From: Aquarana catesbeiana
Lineage: Eukaryota > Chordata > Amphibia > Anura > Ranidae
NCBI RefSeq assembly: GCF_042186555.1
Contig: NC_133328.1
Span: 62,899,685 to 62,963,684 of the forward strand
Direction: 5' to 3'
DNA length: 64,000 bases
Shown piece by piece: positions 24,598-36,584 of the stretch. The position numbers and the translations under genes were made by a program. The notes under the pieces are model-generated. The model was not told the origin of the DNA and searched no databases. It saw nothing but the letters and a program-made list of their open reading frames with translations. Every line of letters begins with the position of its first letter. The first letter of the stretch is position 1.

Positions 24598-26454
24598 ATA
24601 CGATAGAACATTGTTTTCCTCTAAATGGGACTTTATAAGGCAAGAGTCTTCAAACAGTATATCAAAATCACATATATAATTTTATAATCAAAAATGTTTA
24701 AAATCATGACAGAATACATGAAAAGACTTGATAAAAGAATAAGGATGCTTGACAATACAAATGGTGATCACAATGGTAATAGCATATAACGGTACAGTGA
24801 TAAACACAGGACACCACACCAACTTATGTGGCTGAGGTCTACACATGCAAAGAGCCTGACGCGTTTCAAGGTTTTAATTAGTTTGGAACCTCTTCTTCAG
24901 AGGCAGATGATGAGATAAGTGGTTATCTGTACATTTACAAAAAAAGGGGTAAGACATCTTAAAAAACGTTCATGGTATGAGAAACGGCATATAGTGATAA
25001 CAATCAAAAGTATTTAATATATTATGAAATAATATTCTCACCATGTAGTTTTTTAAACACACATTAGAGAGCATCCAGCTTTAAAGGGGAAATAGTGGGT
25101 ACATTGGCCTGCTAGCAGGAAGCGGACACGTGGACCAACCCTAGCTCCAAGGACACGGTATAGGCATGCAGCCCAAAAACAGGACACAAAGGGTGTCCTC
25201 CCACCCGCACATTAACGCCACTGAAGACAGCTGTAGTGAATAATGTTTGTCAACTAAGACAAAAGGAATAAACAATCTAATAGAATCCACTCCATAGATA
25301 TCAAAGGAAAAAAGTAATCAACATCAAAAACAAAAAACAAAAAAGATGAACCTTATTTCTAATGTATATGGATATTAGTGTAATGGGGATATCAATCCGT
25401 CCCCCAGCTTACCTATAGGTTTATATAGAATGGAGATCACTCCTAACAGGTAGGAGGAAATCGCATAGAACTTGGCAGGGTAGGGATAAATGTTAAATCC
25501 CTCTGTGTGACCAAGTCTCACATCAGGGGGAAAGGTAACAAAATTGGACCCATCAGCATATAATGCTTGAAAAACAAAAACAGAAGCAGAAAATATTGTG
25601 TGATTAATTACAATCACAAGGGAACCGATATGCAAAAAGCACTGCTGCAAGCAGTGTCCCAGTACAGCAAATCCACACCAAACTAATATGTCAGTTGGCT
25701 TGCGTGTGCTGGTCTCACCTAACTCCTGTCTAAAGACAGAGCCTACAATCTATAGGGATAAGGATGGGCTGGTTACCTTGAAGGATGGTAAGGCTGAGCG
25801 GCCGGTCCAACCTATGCAGGCATGAGACTGGCCACTCAAGGCAAGAGGCTTTTCTAATACCGTTCATTAGTGTTGACATCAGCAACAGCTGATGAGCCGG
25901 TGAGCGTCATGGACAGTGGGAGGGGAGGGGGGATCGCCCTCCAAATCCCCGGCACGCAGGCCCGCCTCCTTGGTCCCACCCACGTATCAGAGCACAGAGG
26001 GAGGGAACATCCAACTCTGGCAACAGCTGACACGTGCTGGCGTCCACGTCGGGGACCTGCGGCACATTGATCGCCATGGTGATGGAACAGACACATTGCC
26101 CCAATCATGTGCGATCACTGAAACGGGAGGCCAAAAAGCGCCAAAGGGGAAAAGATGGCACAATAGCCCCCGTGCGCAGAGTGGACTGCTAAGGCGCATG
26201 CTGACGGTCCCTCCAGTGTGGTGTTAGCCCAGGAGCCAGATCCACAGCATTGCAGAGCACTTGTACCCAGAACTATGTGAGGGAAAAAAGGGATGTACAG
26301 TAAGAGTCCACGACAGTTGAAAAAGCATACCAGAAAAAACACAGGAAAAACCTACAAGGAGCAAACAAACAGACAGAGTAATGTCAATAACAGCATATAT
26401 GAAAAAATTATATACATAATAACAAAAGAATAATCGCCAAATTGTAGGCTGGTG

Positions 26455-26505
<51 letters not shown>

Positions 26506-28158
26506 CGGGCATGTAATCCAACCAATTAGAACATGTACATGTAGTTAAATTGGAAAATCCAGCATAAATTCAACCTGATTGGCCTGTATTGATCGCACAT
26601 GATTGGGGCAATGTGTCTGTCCCATCACCATGGCGATCAACGCACCACGGGTCCCTGACGCGGACGCCGGTCCCCTCCCAGCACGTGTCAGCTGTTGCCA
26701 GAGTTGGATATTCCCTCCCTCTGTGCTCTGATACGTGGGTGGGACCAAGGAGGCGGGCGATCCCTCCCTCCTCCCCTCCCACTGTCCATGACGCTCACCG
26801 GCTCATCAGCTGTTGCTGATGTCAACACTAATGAGCGGTATTAGAAAAGCCTCTTGCCTTAAGTGGCCAGTCTCATGCCTGCATAGGCGCCGGACCGGCC
26901 GCTCAGCCTTACCATCCTTCAAGGTAACCAGCCCATCCTTATCCCTATAGATTGTAGGCTCTGGCTTTAGACAGGGGTTAGGTGAGACCATCACACGCAA
27001 GCCAACTGACATATTAGTTTGGTGTGGATTTGCTGTACTGGGACACTGCTTGCAGCAGTGCTTTTTGCATCTTGGTTCCCTTGTGATTGTAATTAATCAC
27101 ACAATAGTTTCTGTTTTTGTTTTTCAGCCATTATATGCTGATGGGTCCAATTTTGTTACCTTTCCCCCTGATGTGAGACCTGGTCACACAGAGGGATTTA
27201 ACATTCATCCCTACCCTGCCAAGATCTATGCGATTTCCTCCTACCTGTTAGGAGTGATCTCAATTCTATATAAACCTATAGGTAAGCTGGGGGATGTATT
27301 GATATCCCCATTACACTAATAGCCATATACATTAGATATAAGGTTCATCTTTTTTGTTTTTTGTTTTTGATGTTGATTACTTTTTTTCTTTGATATCTAT
27401 GGAGTGGATTCTATTAGATTGTTTCTTCCTTTTGTCTTAGGTGACATACATTATTCACTACAGCTTTCTATGGTGGCATTAATGTGCGGGTGGGAGGATG
27501 CCCTTTGTGTCCTGTTTTTGGGCTGCATGCCTATACCGTGTCCTTGGAGCTAGGGTTGGTCCACATGTCCACTTCCTGCTAGCAGGCCAATGTACCCACT
27601 ATTTCCCCTTTAAAGCTGGATGCTCTCTAATGTGTGTTCAAAAAACTACATGATGAGAATATTATTTCATAATATATTAAATACTTTTGATTGTTATCAC
27701 TATATGCCGTTTCTCATACCATGAACGTTTTTTAAGATGTCTTACCCTTTTTTTTTGTAAATGTACAGATAACCACTTATCTCATCATCTGCCCCTGAAG
27801 AAGAGGTTTCAACCTAATTAAAACCTCGAAACGCGTCAGGCTCTTTGCATGTGTAGACCTCAGCTGCATAAGTTGGTGTGGTGTTCTGTGTTTATCACTG
27901 TACAGTTATATGCTATTACCATTGTGATCACCATTTGTATTGTCAAGTATCCTTATTCTTTTATCAAGTCTTTTCATGTATTCTGTCATGATTTTAAACA
28001 TTTTTGATTATAAAATTATATATGTGATTTTGATATACTGTTTGAAGATTCTTGCCTTATAAAGTCCCATTTAGAGGAAAACAATGTTCTATTGTATAGT
28101 TTCATAGGGATGTGGGCAAGTTGTCTTCTTCCCTAAGGCTAACGTCACTACTCTCATT
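24598..28158. mobile_element. 3.5-kb foldback element with GACGCGTTTC motifs
   Basis: Left arm 24598-26117 and right arm about 26590-28097 are inverted copies (e.g. 'gaacattgttttcctctaaa' at 24605 and its complement near 28070). The spacer 26118-26589 holds a TA run. A 15-bp direct repeat cttaagaataaagct flanks it (24583-24597 and 28159-28173), consistent with insertion into the palindromic repeat, which reads through at 2500-2515 in copy A. Arm motifs: cctgacgcgtttc (24856) and gaaacgcgtcagg (27828). A 60-bp tail (28098-28158) has no partner on the left. No transposase seen. Confidence 0.85.
26457..26510. repeat. (TA)n microsatellite in the foldback spacer
   Basis: Uninterrupted TA run near the centre of the 24598-28158 palindrome. 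Confidence 0.9.
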
Positions 28159-28171
28159 CTTAAGAATAAAG

Positions 28172-28179
28172 CTCACCAG
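28172..28179. repeat. Left 8-bp target-site duplication of the giant hAT
   Basis: CTCACCAG, identical to 60722-60729. The uninterrupted site reads gctcaccagatgc at 2508-2520. Confidence 0.95.
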
Positions 28180-28438
28180 TAGGGATGAGCTTCTAGTTCA
28201 AGTCATTCGTCGAATTACGAACATTATGGGCCATTCGCGCCAAATTCAAGTGGCGCGTCACGGCCCATAATTCACTGCAGCATCTCAGTGCATTCCTGGC
28301 TGATAATTGGCCAATCATGCACTATGTCCTGCATGCTTTGGCCAATCACAACGCGGTAAGAATGGAGAGCCATAATTGGCCAAAGGCAGGGTGGCTTTGG
28401 CCAATTTTGCCTCAGGGGATGTAGTACATGCCCCACAC

Positions 28439-28447
28439 TATATAAAG
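28439..28447 (+). promoter_or_regulatory. TATA box of hAT module A
   Basis: TATATAAAG preceded by CCAAT motifs within about 90 bp and followed by GC-rich DNA. The same arrangement is kept in modules C, D, E and F. Confidence 0.65.
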
Positions 28448-28579
28448 CCGCCTGGAAGTCGGCCTTGTGTAGTGTGTTCCGGCGTTGAGAGAGAGATAGA
28501 GAGAGAGACAGTGTCATTTCAATTGAGTTAGATAGAGTAGGCAAGCGAGTCATTTAGCTGCAGTCAGTGTATTGTGTGT

Positions 28580-28614
28580 ATATATATATATATATATATG
28601 CATCCCTGGTGATC

Positions 28615-28661
<47 letters not shown>
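28580..28661. repeat. (TA)n microsatellites in module A leader
   Basis: Two TA runs separated by 'tgcatccctggtgatctgtg'. Translations of such runs give YIYIYI frames and are not genes. Confidence 0.9.
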
Positions 28662-28663
<2 letters not shown>

Positions 28664-28719
28664 GCTGTATTCGGTTTAGCTAGATCCGTTCCTGTTATTC
28701 TCTTCCTAATATACTTACA

Positions 28720-29165
28720 GGCAGGCAGCTGCAGTATTTTCAGTCAGTGTACTGTATCCTGTGCACAGTGTGCAACTAAAGCTAAATGCAGGCAATTGCT
28801 GGTGTTCTCGTTCTACTAATACCTCAGGCAGGCAGCTGCAGTATTTTCAGTCAGTGTACTGTATCCTGTGCAGTGTGCGACTGAAGCTAATTGTAGACAA
28901 TTGCTGGTGTTCTCTTTCTAATAATACCTCAGGCAGGCAGCTGCAGTATTTTCAGTCAGTGTACTGTATCCTGTGCACAGTGTGCAACTAAAGCTAACTG
29001 CAGACAATTGCTGGTGTTCTCTTCCTAATAATACCTAAGGAAGGCAGTTGATTCAGCTAGCTGCAGTATATTAGTGTACTGTATACTGGGCACAGTGTGC
29101 AACCAAAGCTAACTTCAGACAATTGCTGGTGTTCTCTTTCTAATAATACTACAGGCAGACGATTC
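28720..29165 (+). repeat. Type-2 leader satellite, module A
   Basis: About four copies of a 107-bp unit beginning ctgcagtattttcagtcagt and containing acaattgctggtgttctc. Confidence 0.9.
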
Positions 29166-29410
29166 AGCTAGCTTCAGTATAATCAGTATATATATACATC
29201 CCAGCTTTGTGCAGCTACATCTCACTGCAGGCCATTCCTTGTGTACCGATTCCAATACATCAAAGACAGTACGTCTGGAATAGGGATGAGCTTCGAGTTC
29301 GAGTCCCACCCATGTTCGACTCGAACATTGTGTGTTCGACCGTTCGCCGAAATGCGAACGTTATGGGCCGTTCGCGAAAAATTTGAGTGGCGCGTCATGG
29401 CCCATAATTC

Positions 29411-30730
29411 AGGTGTTTTTACAGTATTTACAGTTAGTGTACTGTGTACCCTGCACAGTTGCACCTATAGCTACCTGAAGACAAGTGCTGTTGTTCTTCT
29501 TCTGATCCTATTAATACCATAGGCAGGATGCTTGAAGTATTTACAGTTAGTGTACTGTTTACCCTGCACAGTTGCACTTATAGCTACCTGAAGACAAGTG
29601 CTGTTGTTCTTCTTCTGATCCTATTAATACCACAGACAGGCAGGTTGAAGTATTTACAGTTAGTGTACTGTGTACCCTGCACAGTTGCACCTATAGCTAC
29701 CTGAAGACAAGTGCTGGTGTTCTTCTTCTGATCCTATTAATACCACAGGCAGGAAGCTTGAAGTATTTACAGTTAGTTTACTGTGTACCCTGCACAGTTG
29801 CACCTATAGCTACCTGAAGACAAGTGCTGTTGTTCTTCTTCTGATGCTATTAATGCCATAGGCAGGCAGCTTGAAGTATTTACAGTTAGTGTACTGTGTA
29901 CCCCTGCACAGTTGCACCTATAGCTACTTGAAGACAAGTGCTAGTGTTCTTCTTCTGATCCTATTAATACCACAGACAGGCAGGTTGAAGTATTTACAGT
30001 TAGTGTACTGTGTACCCTGCACAGTTGCACCTATAGCTACCTGAAGACAAGTGCTGTTGTTCTTCTTCTGATCCTATTAATGCCATAGGCAGGCAGCTTG
30101 AAGTATTTACAGTTAGTGTACTGTGTACCCCTGCACAGTTGCACCTATAGCTACTTGAAGACAAGTGCTAGTGTTCTTCTTCTGATCCTATTAATACCAC
30201 AGACAGACAGCTTGAAGTATTTACAGTTAGTTTACTGTGTACCCTGCACAGTTGCACCTATAGCTACCTGAAGACAAGTGCTGTTGTTCTTCTTCTGATC
30301 CTATTAATACCACAGGCAGGCAGCTTGAAGTATTTACAGTTAGTGTACTGTGTACCCTTCACAGTTGCACTTATGCCTACCTTAAGACAAGTGCTGTTGT
30401 TCTTCTTCTGATCCTATTAATACCACAGGCAGGCAGCTTGAAGTATTTACAGTTAGTGTACTGTTTACCCTGCACAGTTGCACCTATAGCTACCTGAAGA
30501 CAAATGCTGGTGTTCTTCTTCTGATCCAATTAATACCAGAGGCAGGCAGATTGAAGTATTTACAGTTAGTGTACTGTGTACCCTGCACAGTTGCACCTAT
30601 GGCTACCTGAAGACAAGTGCTGTTGTTCTTCTTCTGATCCTATAAATACCATAGGCAGGCAGCCTGAAGTATTTACAGTTAGTAAACTGTGTACCCTGCA
30701 CAGTTGCACCTATAGCTACCTGAAGACAAT
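29411..30730 (+). repeat. Type-1 leader satellite, module B
   Basis: About twelve copies of a 113-bp unit (ttgaagtatttacagttagt ... gtgctgttgttcttcttctg). Minor variants alternate between units. Confidence 0.92.
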
Positions 30731-30774
30731 ACGCTGTATTCGGTTTAGCTAGATTCGTTCCTGTTATTCTCTTC

Positions 30775-31325
30775 CTAATATACTTACAGGCAGGCAGCTG
30801 CAGTATTTTCAGTCAGTGTACTGTATCCTGTGAACGATGTGCAACTAAAGCTAACTGCAGACAATTGCTGGTGTTCTCTTTCTAATAATACCTTAGGCAG
30901 GCAGCTGCAGTATTTTCAGTCAGTGTACTGTATCCTGTGCACAGTGTGCAACTAAAGCTAACTGCAGACAATTGCTGGTGTTCTCTTTCTAATAATACCT
31001 CAGGCAGGCAGCTGCAGTATTTTCAGTCAGTGTACTGTTATCCTGTGCACAGTGTGCAACTAAAGCTAACTGCAGACAATTTCTGGGGTTCTCTTTCTAA
31101 TAATACCTCAAGCAGGCAGCTGCGGTATTTTCAGTCAGTGTACTGTTATCCTGTGCACAGTGTGCAACTAAAGCTAACTGCAGACAATTGCTGGTGTTCT
31201 CTTTCTAATAATACCTCAGGCAGGCAGCTGCAGTATTTTCAGTCAGTGTACTGTATCCTGTGCAGTGTGTAACTAAAGCTAACTGCAGACAATTGCTGGT
31301 GTTCTCTTTCTAATAATACTACAGG
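30775..31325 (+). repeat. Type-2 leader satellite, module B
   Basis: About five copies of the 107/108-bp unit. Units of 108 bp keep reading frame and create repetitive 36-residue open frames. Confidence 0.9.
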
Positions 31326-31748
31326 CAGGCAGGCGATTCAGCTAGCTCCAGTATAATCAGTATATATATACATCCCAGCTTTGTGCAGCTACATCTAACT
31401 GCAGGCCATTCATTGTGCACCTATTCCAATACATCAAAGACAGTATGTCTGGAATAGGGATGAGCTTCGAGTTCGAGTCCAACCCATGTTCGACTCGAAC
31501 ATTGTGTGTTTGACCGTTCGCCAAATTGCAAACGTTATGGGCCGTTCGCGCCAAATTCGAGTGGCGCGTCATAGCCCATAACTCACTGCGGCATCGCAGT
31601 GCATTGCTGGCTGATGATTGACCAAGCATGCACTATGACCCGCATGCTTGGCCAATCACAGCGCCGTCTGCACAGAGAGCCATAATTGGCCAAAGCCAGG
31701 GTGGCTTTGGATATTTATGGCTCAGGGGGTTGAGTACATGCCCCACAC

Positions 31749-31757
31749 TATATAAGG
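31749..31757 (+). promoter_or_regulatory. TATA box of hAT module C
   Basis: TATATAAGG with ggccaatcacagcgcc (CCAAT box) about 95 bp upstream. Confidence 0.65.
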
Positions 31758-31897
31758 CCACCTGCGTGGTGGCCTTGTGTAATGTGTTGATTAGAAAGAG
31801 AGTGAGACAGTATAATTTGATTTAAGTTAGAGTAGGCAGGCGAGTCAGTTAGCTGCACTTACAGTGTGTTGTGTATATATATATGCAGCCCATGTGT

Positions 31898-31954
<57 letters not shown>

Positions 31955-31957
<3 letters not shown>

Positions 31958-32566
31958 CACGGAACGTCCCACACTCCGCTTGAGTGCTTCCGTATTATAC
32001 CACTTCCTCCCAGTCTGTATACAGATATCAGATATTCCAACCTCTCTGAGCACAAAACAAGGCGACACTTGCTTGTTGCTACCATGAACTGTTTTATTTA
32101 GAATCAAAATTACAAGACTTTATATGCCGTTGGAACCGCCTCTAACAATACAACTGTAACCTAATTAACATAATTAACATGAGCTAATTAACTAAAAAAT
32201 TTACCCAGACCAGATGACAGACTTGTGGGCACCGAGCTTCACACAGTAGTATAAACACAATAGCTGGAGCTAATTACAATTAACAATACAAACAACAATC
32301 TCCCCCCTCCTCAGCCTATTCATCAAAAGTTCGGCTCCTAGCCATTCCTGGAGGCTAATGTGATCAGCTCACTCAATTAACAGGTTGAGTTCAGAATCAA
32401 CCAAACCAATAATAGTCTCTACATACATCCTGGGAGATATTGTGGACAAATATTACTGTCCCATTTTAAGTAGTCCAAGATATATTTTCTCACACACCCT
32501 GTGCCAGGATGGCACAGGGTGACTTAGACATAAGATGTATTCTGAATTCCATGGGCCCTCCCGTCA
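31955..32566 (-). mobile_element. Solo LTR (612 bp), module C
   Basis: Same sequence and position as the 612-bp LTRs in modules D (39119-39730) and E (43584-44195), which run TGTCACGG..CCCGT(C/T)A; here the first G is mutated (ttttcacgg). Inserted in the TA microsatellite. It shares its left half with the full-length element at 46861-49967 but has a different right half. Confidence 0.85.
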
Positions 32567-32576
32567 TATATATATA

Positions 32577-34762
32577 TCAGGCCTCGACCCCTACAACCCT
32601 GGCAAACAGATGACACTAAAATTCTCAAAAAACGTAGTCGCGCTCTTGAGCGTCTGTGGCACAAGACTAAGTCTCTCAAAGACTTCAACCAATACAAATC
32701 TGCCCTCCAAAAATACTATTCTTTCCTCCACACTGCCAAGCAAACCTATTTTACAACTCTTATTAATACCTTCTCATCCAATCCCCGTAAACTCTTCTCT
32801 ACCTTCAACTCTCTACTTTGTCCTCCACCGCCTCCCCCCACTGATTTACTCACTGCCCAGGAAATCGCTAATCACTTCAAAAACAAGATTGATACAATCC
32901 GTGATGAAATCTCCACTCTACAGGTATCTCCCCCAGCTAAGACCCCATGTCAACAGATACAACTGACACTACCTCTATTCAAATCTACTACTCCAGACGA
33001 AGTTGCTAAACTCCTTTCTATCGCCCACCTAACTACCTGTCCCCTGGACCCCGTTCCCTCTCAAATGCTACGGTCACCCTCTGACCCCATCCTACACTCT
33101 CTAACCCACATCTTCAATCTCTCCCTCACCTCTGGCGTCTTCCCCGATGCTCTAAAACATGCACTGGTCACTCCCATACTCAAAAAACCATCCTTGGACC
33201 CTACCAATCTTAACAACCTACGCCCTATCTCCTTGCTCCCCTTTTCCTCTAAACTCCTTGAACGCCTGGTTTACAACCAACTGAGTGACCACCTCATTAA
33301 AAACAACCTTCTTGATCCCCTTCAATCTGGATTTCGCCCTCAACACTCCACAGAAACTGCTCTTTTAAAACTCACAAATGACCTACTAACTGCAAAAACC
33401 AACGGACACTATTCTGTACTCCTACTTCTGGATCTTTCAGCTGCCTTTGACACGGTTGACCACCCCCTCCTCCTCAAAAAACTTCACTCCATCGGTCTCC
33501 GTGACTGTGCTCTTCAGTGGCTCTCATCCTACCTATCCCAACGCACCTTCAGTGTCACTTACAATTCTACTTCCTCCACTCCTCTTCCCTTCTCTGTCGG
33601 GGTCCCCCAAGGTTCTGTTCTTGGACCTCTTTTATTTTCAATCTACACCTCTTCCCTGGGTCAGCTGATAGCCTCTCATGGCTTTCAATATCATTTCTAT
33701 GCTGATGACACACAAATCTATCTCTCCACCCCTCAACTCACTCCATCAGTCTCCTCACGCATCACTAACTTACTAACCGACATATCTGTATGGATGTCAC
33801 ACCACTTCCTCAAACTCAACTTGTCCAAAACCGAGCTTATAATATTTCCTCCCCCACGTGCCTCTTCCCCTGACTTCTCTGTGAAGAGCAATGACAAAAC
33901 CATCCACCCGTCCCCACATGTCAGGGTGCTAGGTGTTATCCTAGATTCTGAACTCTCCTTTCAGCCCCACATCCAATCACTTTCCAAAGCTTGCCGCCTC
34001 AACCTCCGCAACATCTCTAAACTACGTCCCTTTCTAACCAGTGAAACTACAAAGCTCCTGATTCACTCCCTGGTTATCTCTCGCCTCGACTACTGCAACT
34101 CCCTCCTCATTGGCTTACCTTTAAATAGACTATCCCCCCTTCAGTCTATCATGAATGCTGCTGCCAGACTCATCCACCTTACAAACCGATCAGTGTCTGC
34201 TACCCCTCTCTGCCAATCCCTCCATTGGCTGCCACTCGCCCAACGAATTAAATTCAAAATACTAACAATAAGTTACAAAGCCATCCACAACTGTGCCCCC
34301 AGCTACATCACTAACCTAGTCTCAAAATACCAACCTAAACGCCATCTCCGTTCCTCCCAAGATCTCCTGCTCTCTAGCTCCCTCATCACCTCCTCCCATA
34401 TCTGCCTCCAGGACTTCTCCCGAGCCTCGCCCATCCTCTGGAATTCCCTACCCCAATCTGTCAGACTGTCTCCAAATTTATCCACTTTTAGGCGATCCCT
34501 GAAGACTTTCCTCTTCAGAGAAGCCTATCCTGCCTCCATCTAACAACTGCATTATTTTCTCCATTAGCTCATCCCCCACAGCTATTACCCTTTTGTATAA
34601 CTTGACCCTCCCTCCTAGATTGTAAGCTCTAACGAGCAGGGCCCTCTGATTCCTCCTGTATTGAATTGTATTGTACTTGTACTGTCTGCCCTAATGTTGT
34701 TGTAAAGCGCTGCGTAAACTGTCGGCGCTATATAAATCCTGTATAATAATAATAATAATAAT

Positions 34763-34769
<7 letters not shown>
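32577..34769 (+). mobile_element. L2-clade LINE, 5'-truncated, with intact reverse-transcriptase frame
   Basis: Inserted in the TA run next to the module-C solo LTR; modules D and E lack it. It ends in a typical L2 3' tail (taaagcgctgcgtaaactg ... ggcgctatataaat) and an (AAT)n run. The truncated left end is at about 32577. Confidence 0.92.
32579..34543 (+). CDS. L2-type reverse transcriptase (ORF2 C-terminal part)
   Basis: One uninterrupted frame from the 5' truncation point to the TAA at 34541-34543. The first ATG is at 33065, but the frame is open upstream from about 32579 with L2-like sequence. Domains seen: RT motif A LDLSAAFDTVDH (about 33428-33463), motif B GVPQGSVLGPLLF (about 33601), motif C FYADDTQIYL with catalytic YADD at 33698-33709, and the downstream LGV.LD and thumb regions (SRLDYCNSLL, AARLI). 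The endonuclease domain is missing through truncation. This would be the protein that reverse-transcribes L2 RNA. It is a recent-looking copy, but lacking its 5' end it is not autonomous. Confidence 0.93.
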   Translation, partial: RPRPLQPWQTDDTKILKKRSRALERLWHKTKSLKDFNQYKSALQKYYSFLHTAKQTYFTTLINTFSSNPRKLFSTFNSLLCPPPPPPTDLLTAQEIANHFKNKIDTIRDEISTLQVSPPAKTPCQQIQLTLPLFKSTTPDEVAKLLSIAHLTTCPLDPVPSQMLRSPSDPILHSLTHIFNLSLTSGVFPDALKHALVTPILKKPSLDPTNLNNLRPISLLPFSSKLLERLVYNQLSDHLIKNNLLDPLQSGFRPQHSTETALLKLTNDLLTAKTNGHYSVLLLLDLSAAFDTVDHPLLLKKLHSIGLRDCALQWLSSYLSQRTFSVTYNSTSSTPLPFSVGVPQGSVLGPLLFSIYTSSLGQLIASHGFQYHFYADDTQIYLSTPQLTPSVSSRITNLLTDISVWMSHHFLKLNLSKTELIIFPPPRASSPDFSVKSNDKTIHPSPHVRVLGVILDSELSFQPHIQSLSKACRLNLRNISKLRPFLTSETTKLLIHSLVISRLDYCNSLLIGLPLNRLSPLQSIMNAAARLIHLTNRSVSATPLCQSLHWLPLAQRIKFKILTISYKAIHNCAPSYITNLVSKYQPKRHLRSSQDLLLSSSLITSSHICLQDFSRASPILWNSLPQSVRLSPNLSTFRRSLKTFLFREAYPASI

Positions 34770-34812
<43 letters not shown>
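34740..34812. repeat. (AAT)n and (TA)n microsatellite
   Basis: AAT tail of the L2 element merging into the resident TA run. Confidence 0.9.
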
Positions 34813-34817
<5 letters not shown>

Positions 34818-34879
34818 GTATTCAGCTTAGCTAGATCCGTTCCTGTTATTCTCTTTCTAATATACTGACAGGCAGGCAG

Positions 34880-36525
34880 GTGTTTTTACAGTATTTACAG
34901 TTAGTGTACTGTGTACCCTGCACAGTTGCACCTATAGCTACCTAAAGACAAGTGCTGTTGTTCTTCTTCTGATCCTATTAATACCATAGGCAGGCAGCTT
35001 GAAGTATTTACAGTTAGTGTACTGTGTACCCTGCACAGTTGCACTTATAGCTACCTGAAGACAAGTGCTGTTGTTCTTCTTATCCTATTAATACCACAGG
35101 CAGGCAGCTTGAAGTATTTACAGTTAGTGTACCGTGTACTCTGCAGAGTTGAACCTATAGCTACCTGAAGACAAGTGCTGGTGTTCTTCTTCTGATCCTA
35201 TTAATACTACAGGCAGGAAGCTTGAAGTATTTACAGTTAGTTTACTGTGTACCCTGCACAGTTGCACCTATAGCTACCTGAAGACAAGTGCTGTTGTTCT
35301 TCTTATCCTATTAATACCACAGGCAGGCAGCTTGAAGTATTTACAGTTAGTGTACCGTGTACTCTGCAGAGTTGAACCTATAGCTACCTGAAGACAAGTG
35401 CTGGTGTTCTTCTTCTGATCCTATTAATACTACAGGAAGGAAGCTTGAAGTATTTACAGTTAGTTTACTGTGTACCCTGCACAGTTGCACCTATAGCTAC
35501 CTAAAGACAAGTGCTGGTGTTCTTCTTCTGATTATTAATACCACAGGCAGGCAGCTTGAAGTATTTACAGTTAGTTTACTGTGTACCCTGCACAGTTGCA
35601 CCTATAGCTACCTGAAGACAAGTGCTGTTGTTCTTCTTCTGATCCTATTAATACCACAGGCAGGCAGCTTTAAGTATTTACATTTAGTGTACTGTGTACC
35701 CTTCACAGTTGCACCTATACCTACCTTAAGACAAGTGCTGTTGTTCTTCTTCTGCTCCTATTAATACCACAGGCAGGCAGCTTGAAGTATTTACAGTTAG
35801 TGTACTGTGTACCCCTGCACAGTTGCACCTATAGCTACTTGAAGACAAGTGCTAGTGTTCTTATTCTGATCCTATTAATACCACAGGCAGGCAGCTTGAA
35901 GTATTTACAGTTAGTTTACTGTGTACCCTGCACAGTTGCACCTATACCTACCTGAAGACAAGTGCTGTTGTTCTTCTTCTGATCCTATTAATACCACAGG
36001 CAGGCAGCTTGAAGTATTTACTGTTAGTGTACTGTGTACCCTGCATAGTTGCACCTATACCTACCTGAAGACAAGTGCTGTTGTTCTTCTTCTGATCCTA
36101 TTAATACCACAGGCAGGCAGCTTGAAGTATTTATAGTTAGTGTACTGTGTACCCTGTACAGTTGCACCTATAGCTACCTGAAGACAAGTGCTGGTGTTCT
36201 TCTTCTGATCCTATTAATACCACAGGCAGGCAGCTTGAAGTATTTACAGTTAGTGTACTGTGTACCCTGCACAGTTGCACCTACAGCTACTTGAAGACAA
36301 GTGCTGTTGTTCTTCTTCTGATCCTATTAATACCACAGGCAGGCAGCTTGAAGTATTTACAGTTAGTGTACTGTGTACCCTGCACAGCTGCACCTATATC
36401 TACATGAAGACAAGTGCTGTTGTGCTTCTTCTGATCCTATTAATACCACAGGCAGGCAGCTTGAAGTATTTACAGTTAGTGTACTGTGTACCCTGCACAG
36501 TTGCCCCTATAGCTACCTGAAGACA
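34880..36525 (+). repeat. Type-1 leader satellite, module C
   Basis: About fourteen to fifteen copies of the 113-bp unit, including variants with 'accgtgtactctgcagagttg' that also occur in modules D and E. Confidence 0.92.
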
Positions 36526-36584
36526 ATACGCTGTATTCGGTTTAGCTAGATCCGTTCCTGTTATTCTCTTCCTAATATACTTAC

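Larger units (their letters stand above)
28180..29280 (+). repeat. hAT module A (5' terminus, promoter, short leader array)
   Basis: Outermost 5' end with TIR and GTTCG-type subterminal region, CCAAT (28350-28355) and TATATAAA (28439), two TA runs (28580-28660), four to five type-2 leader units (28720-29160), and a tail ending in acgtctggaa, where the start ATG has become ACG. Confidence 0.85.
29281..31454 (+). repeat. hAT module B (5' terminus lacking the promoter, two arrays)
   Basis: Starts TAGGGATGAGCTTCGAG. After the subterminal region it jumps at about 29410 from 'ggcccataattca' directly to the leader array, so the CCAAT/TATA segment is deleted. Contains a type-1 block then a type-2 block and ends cagtatgtctggaa. 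Confidence 0.85.

Noticed and set aside
25375..27319. Paired 89-91-codon frames (MQQCFLHIG.. / MQQCFLHLG..)
   Set aside because: Mirrored in the two arms of the 24598-28158 foldback; no known domain.
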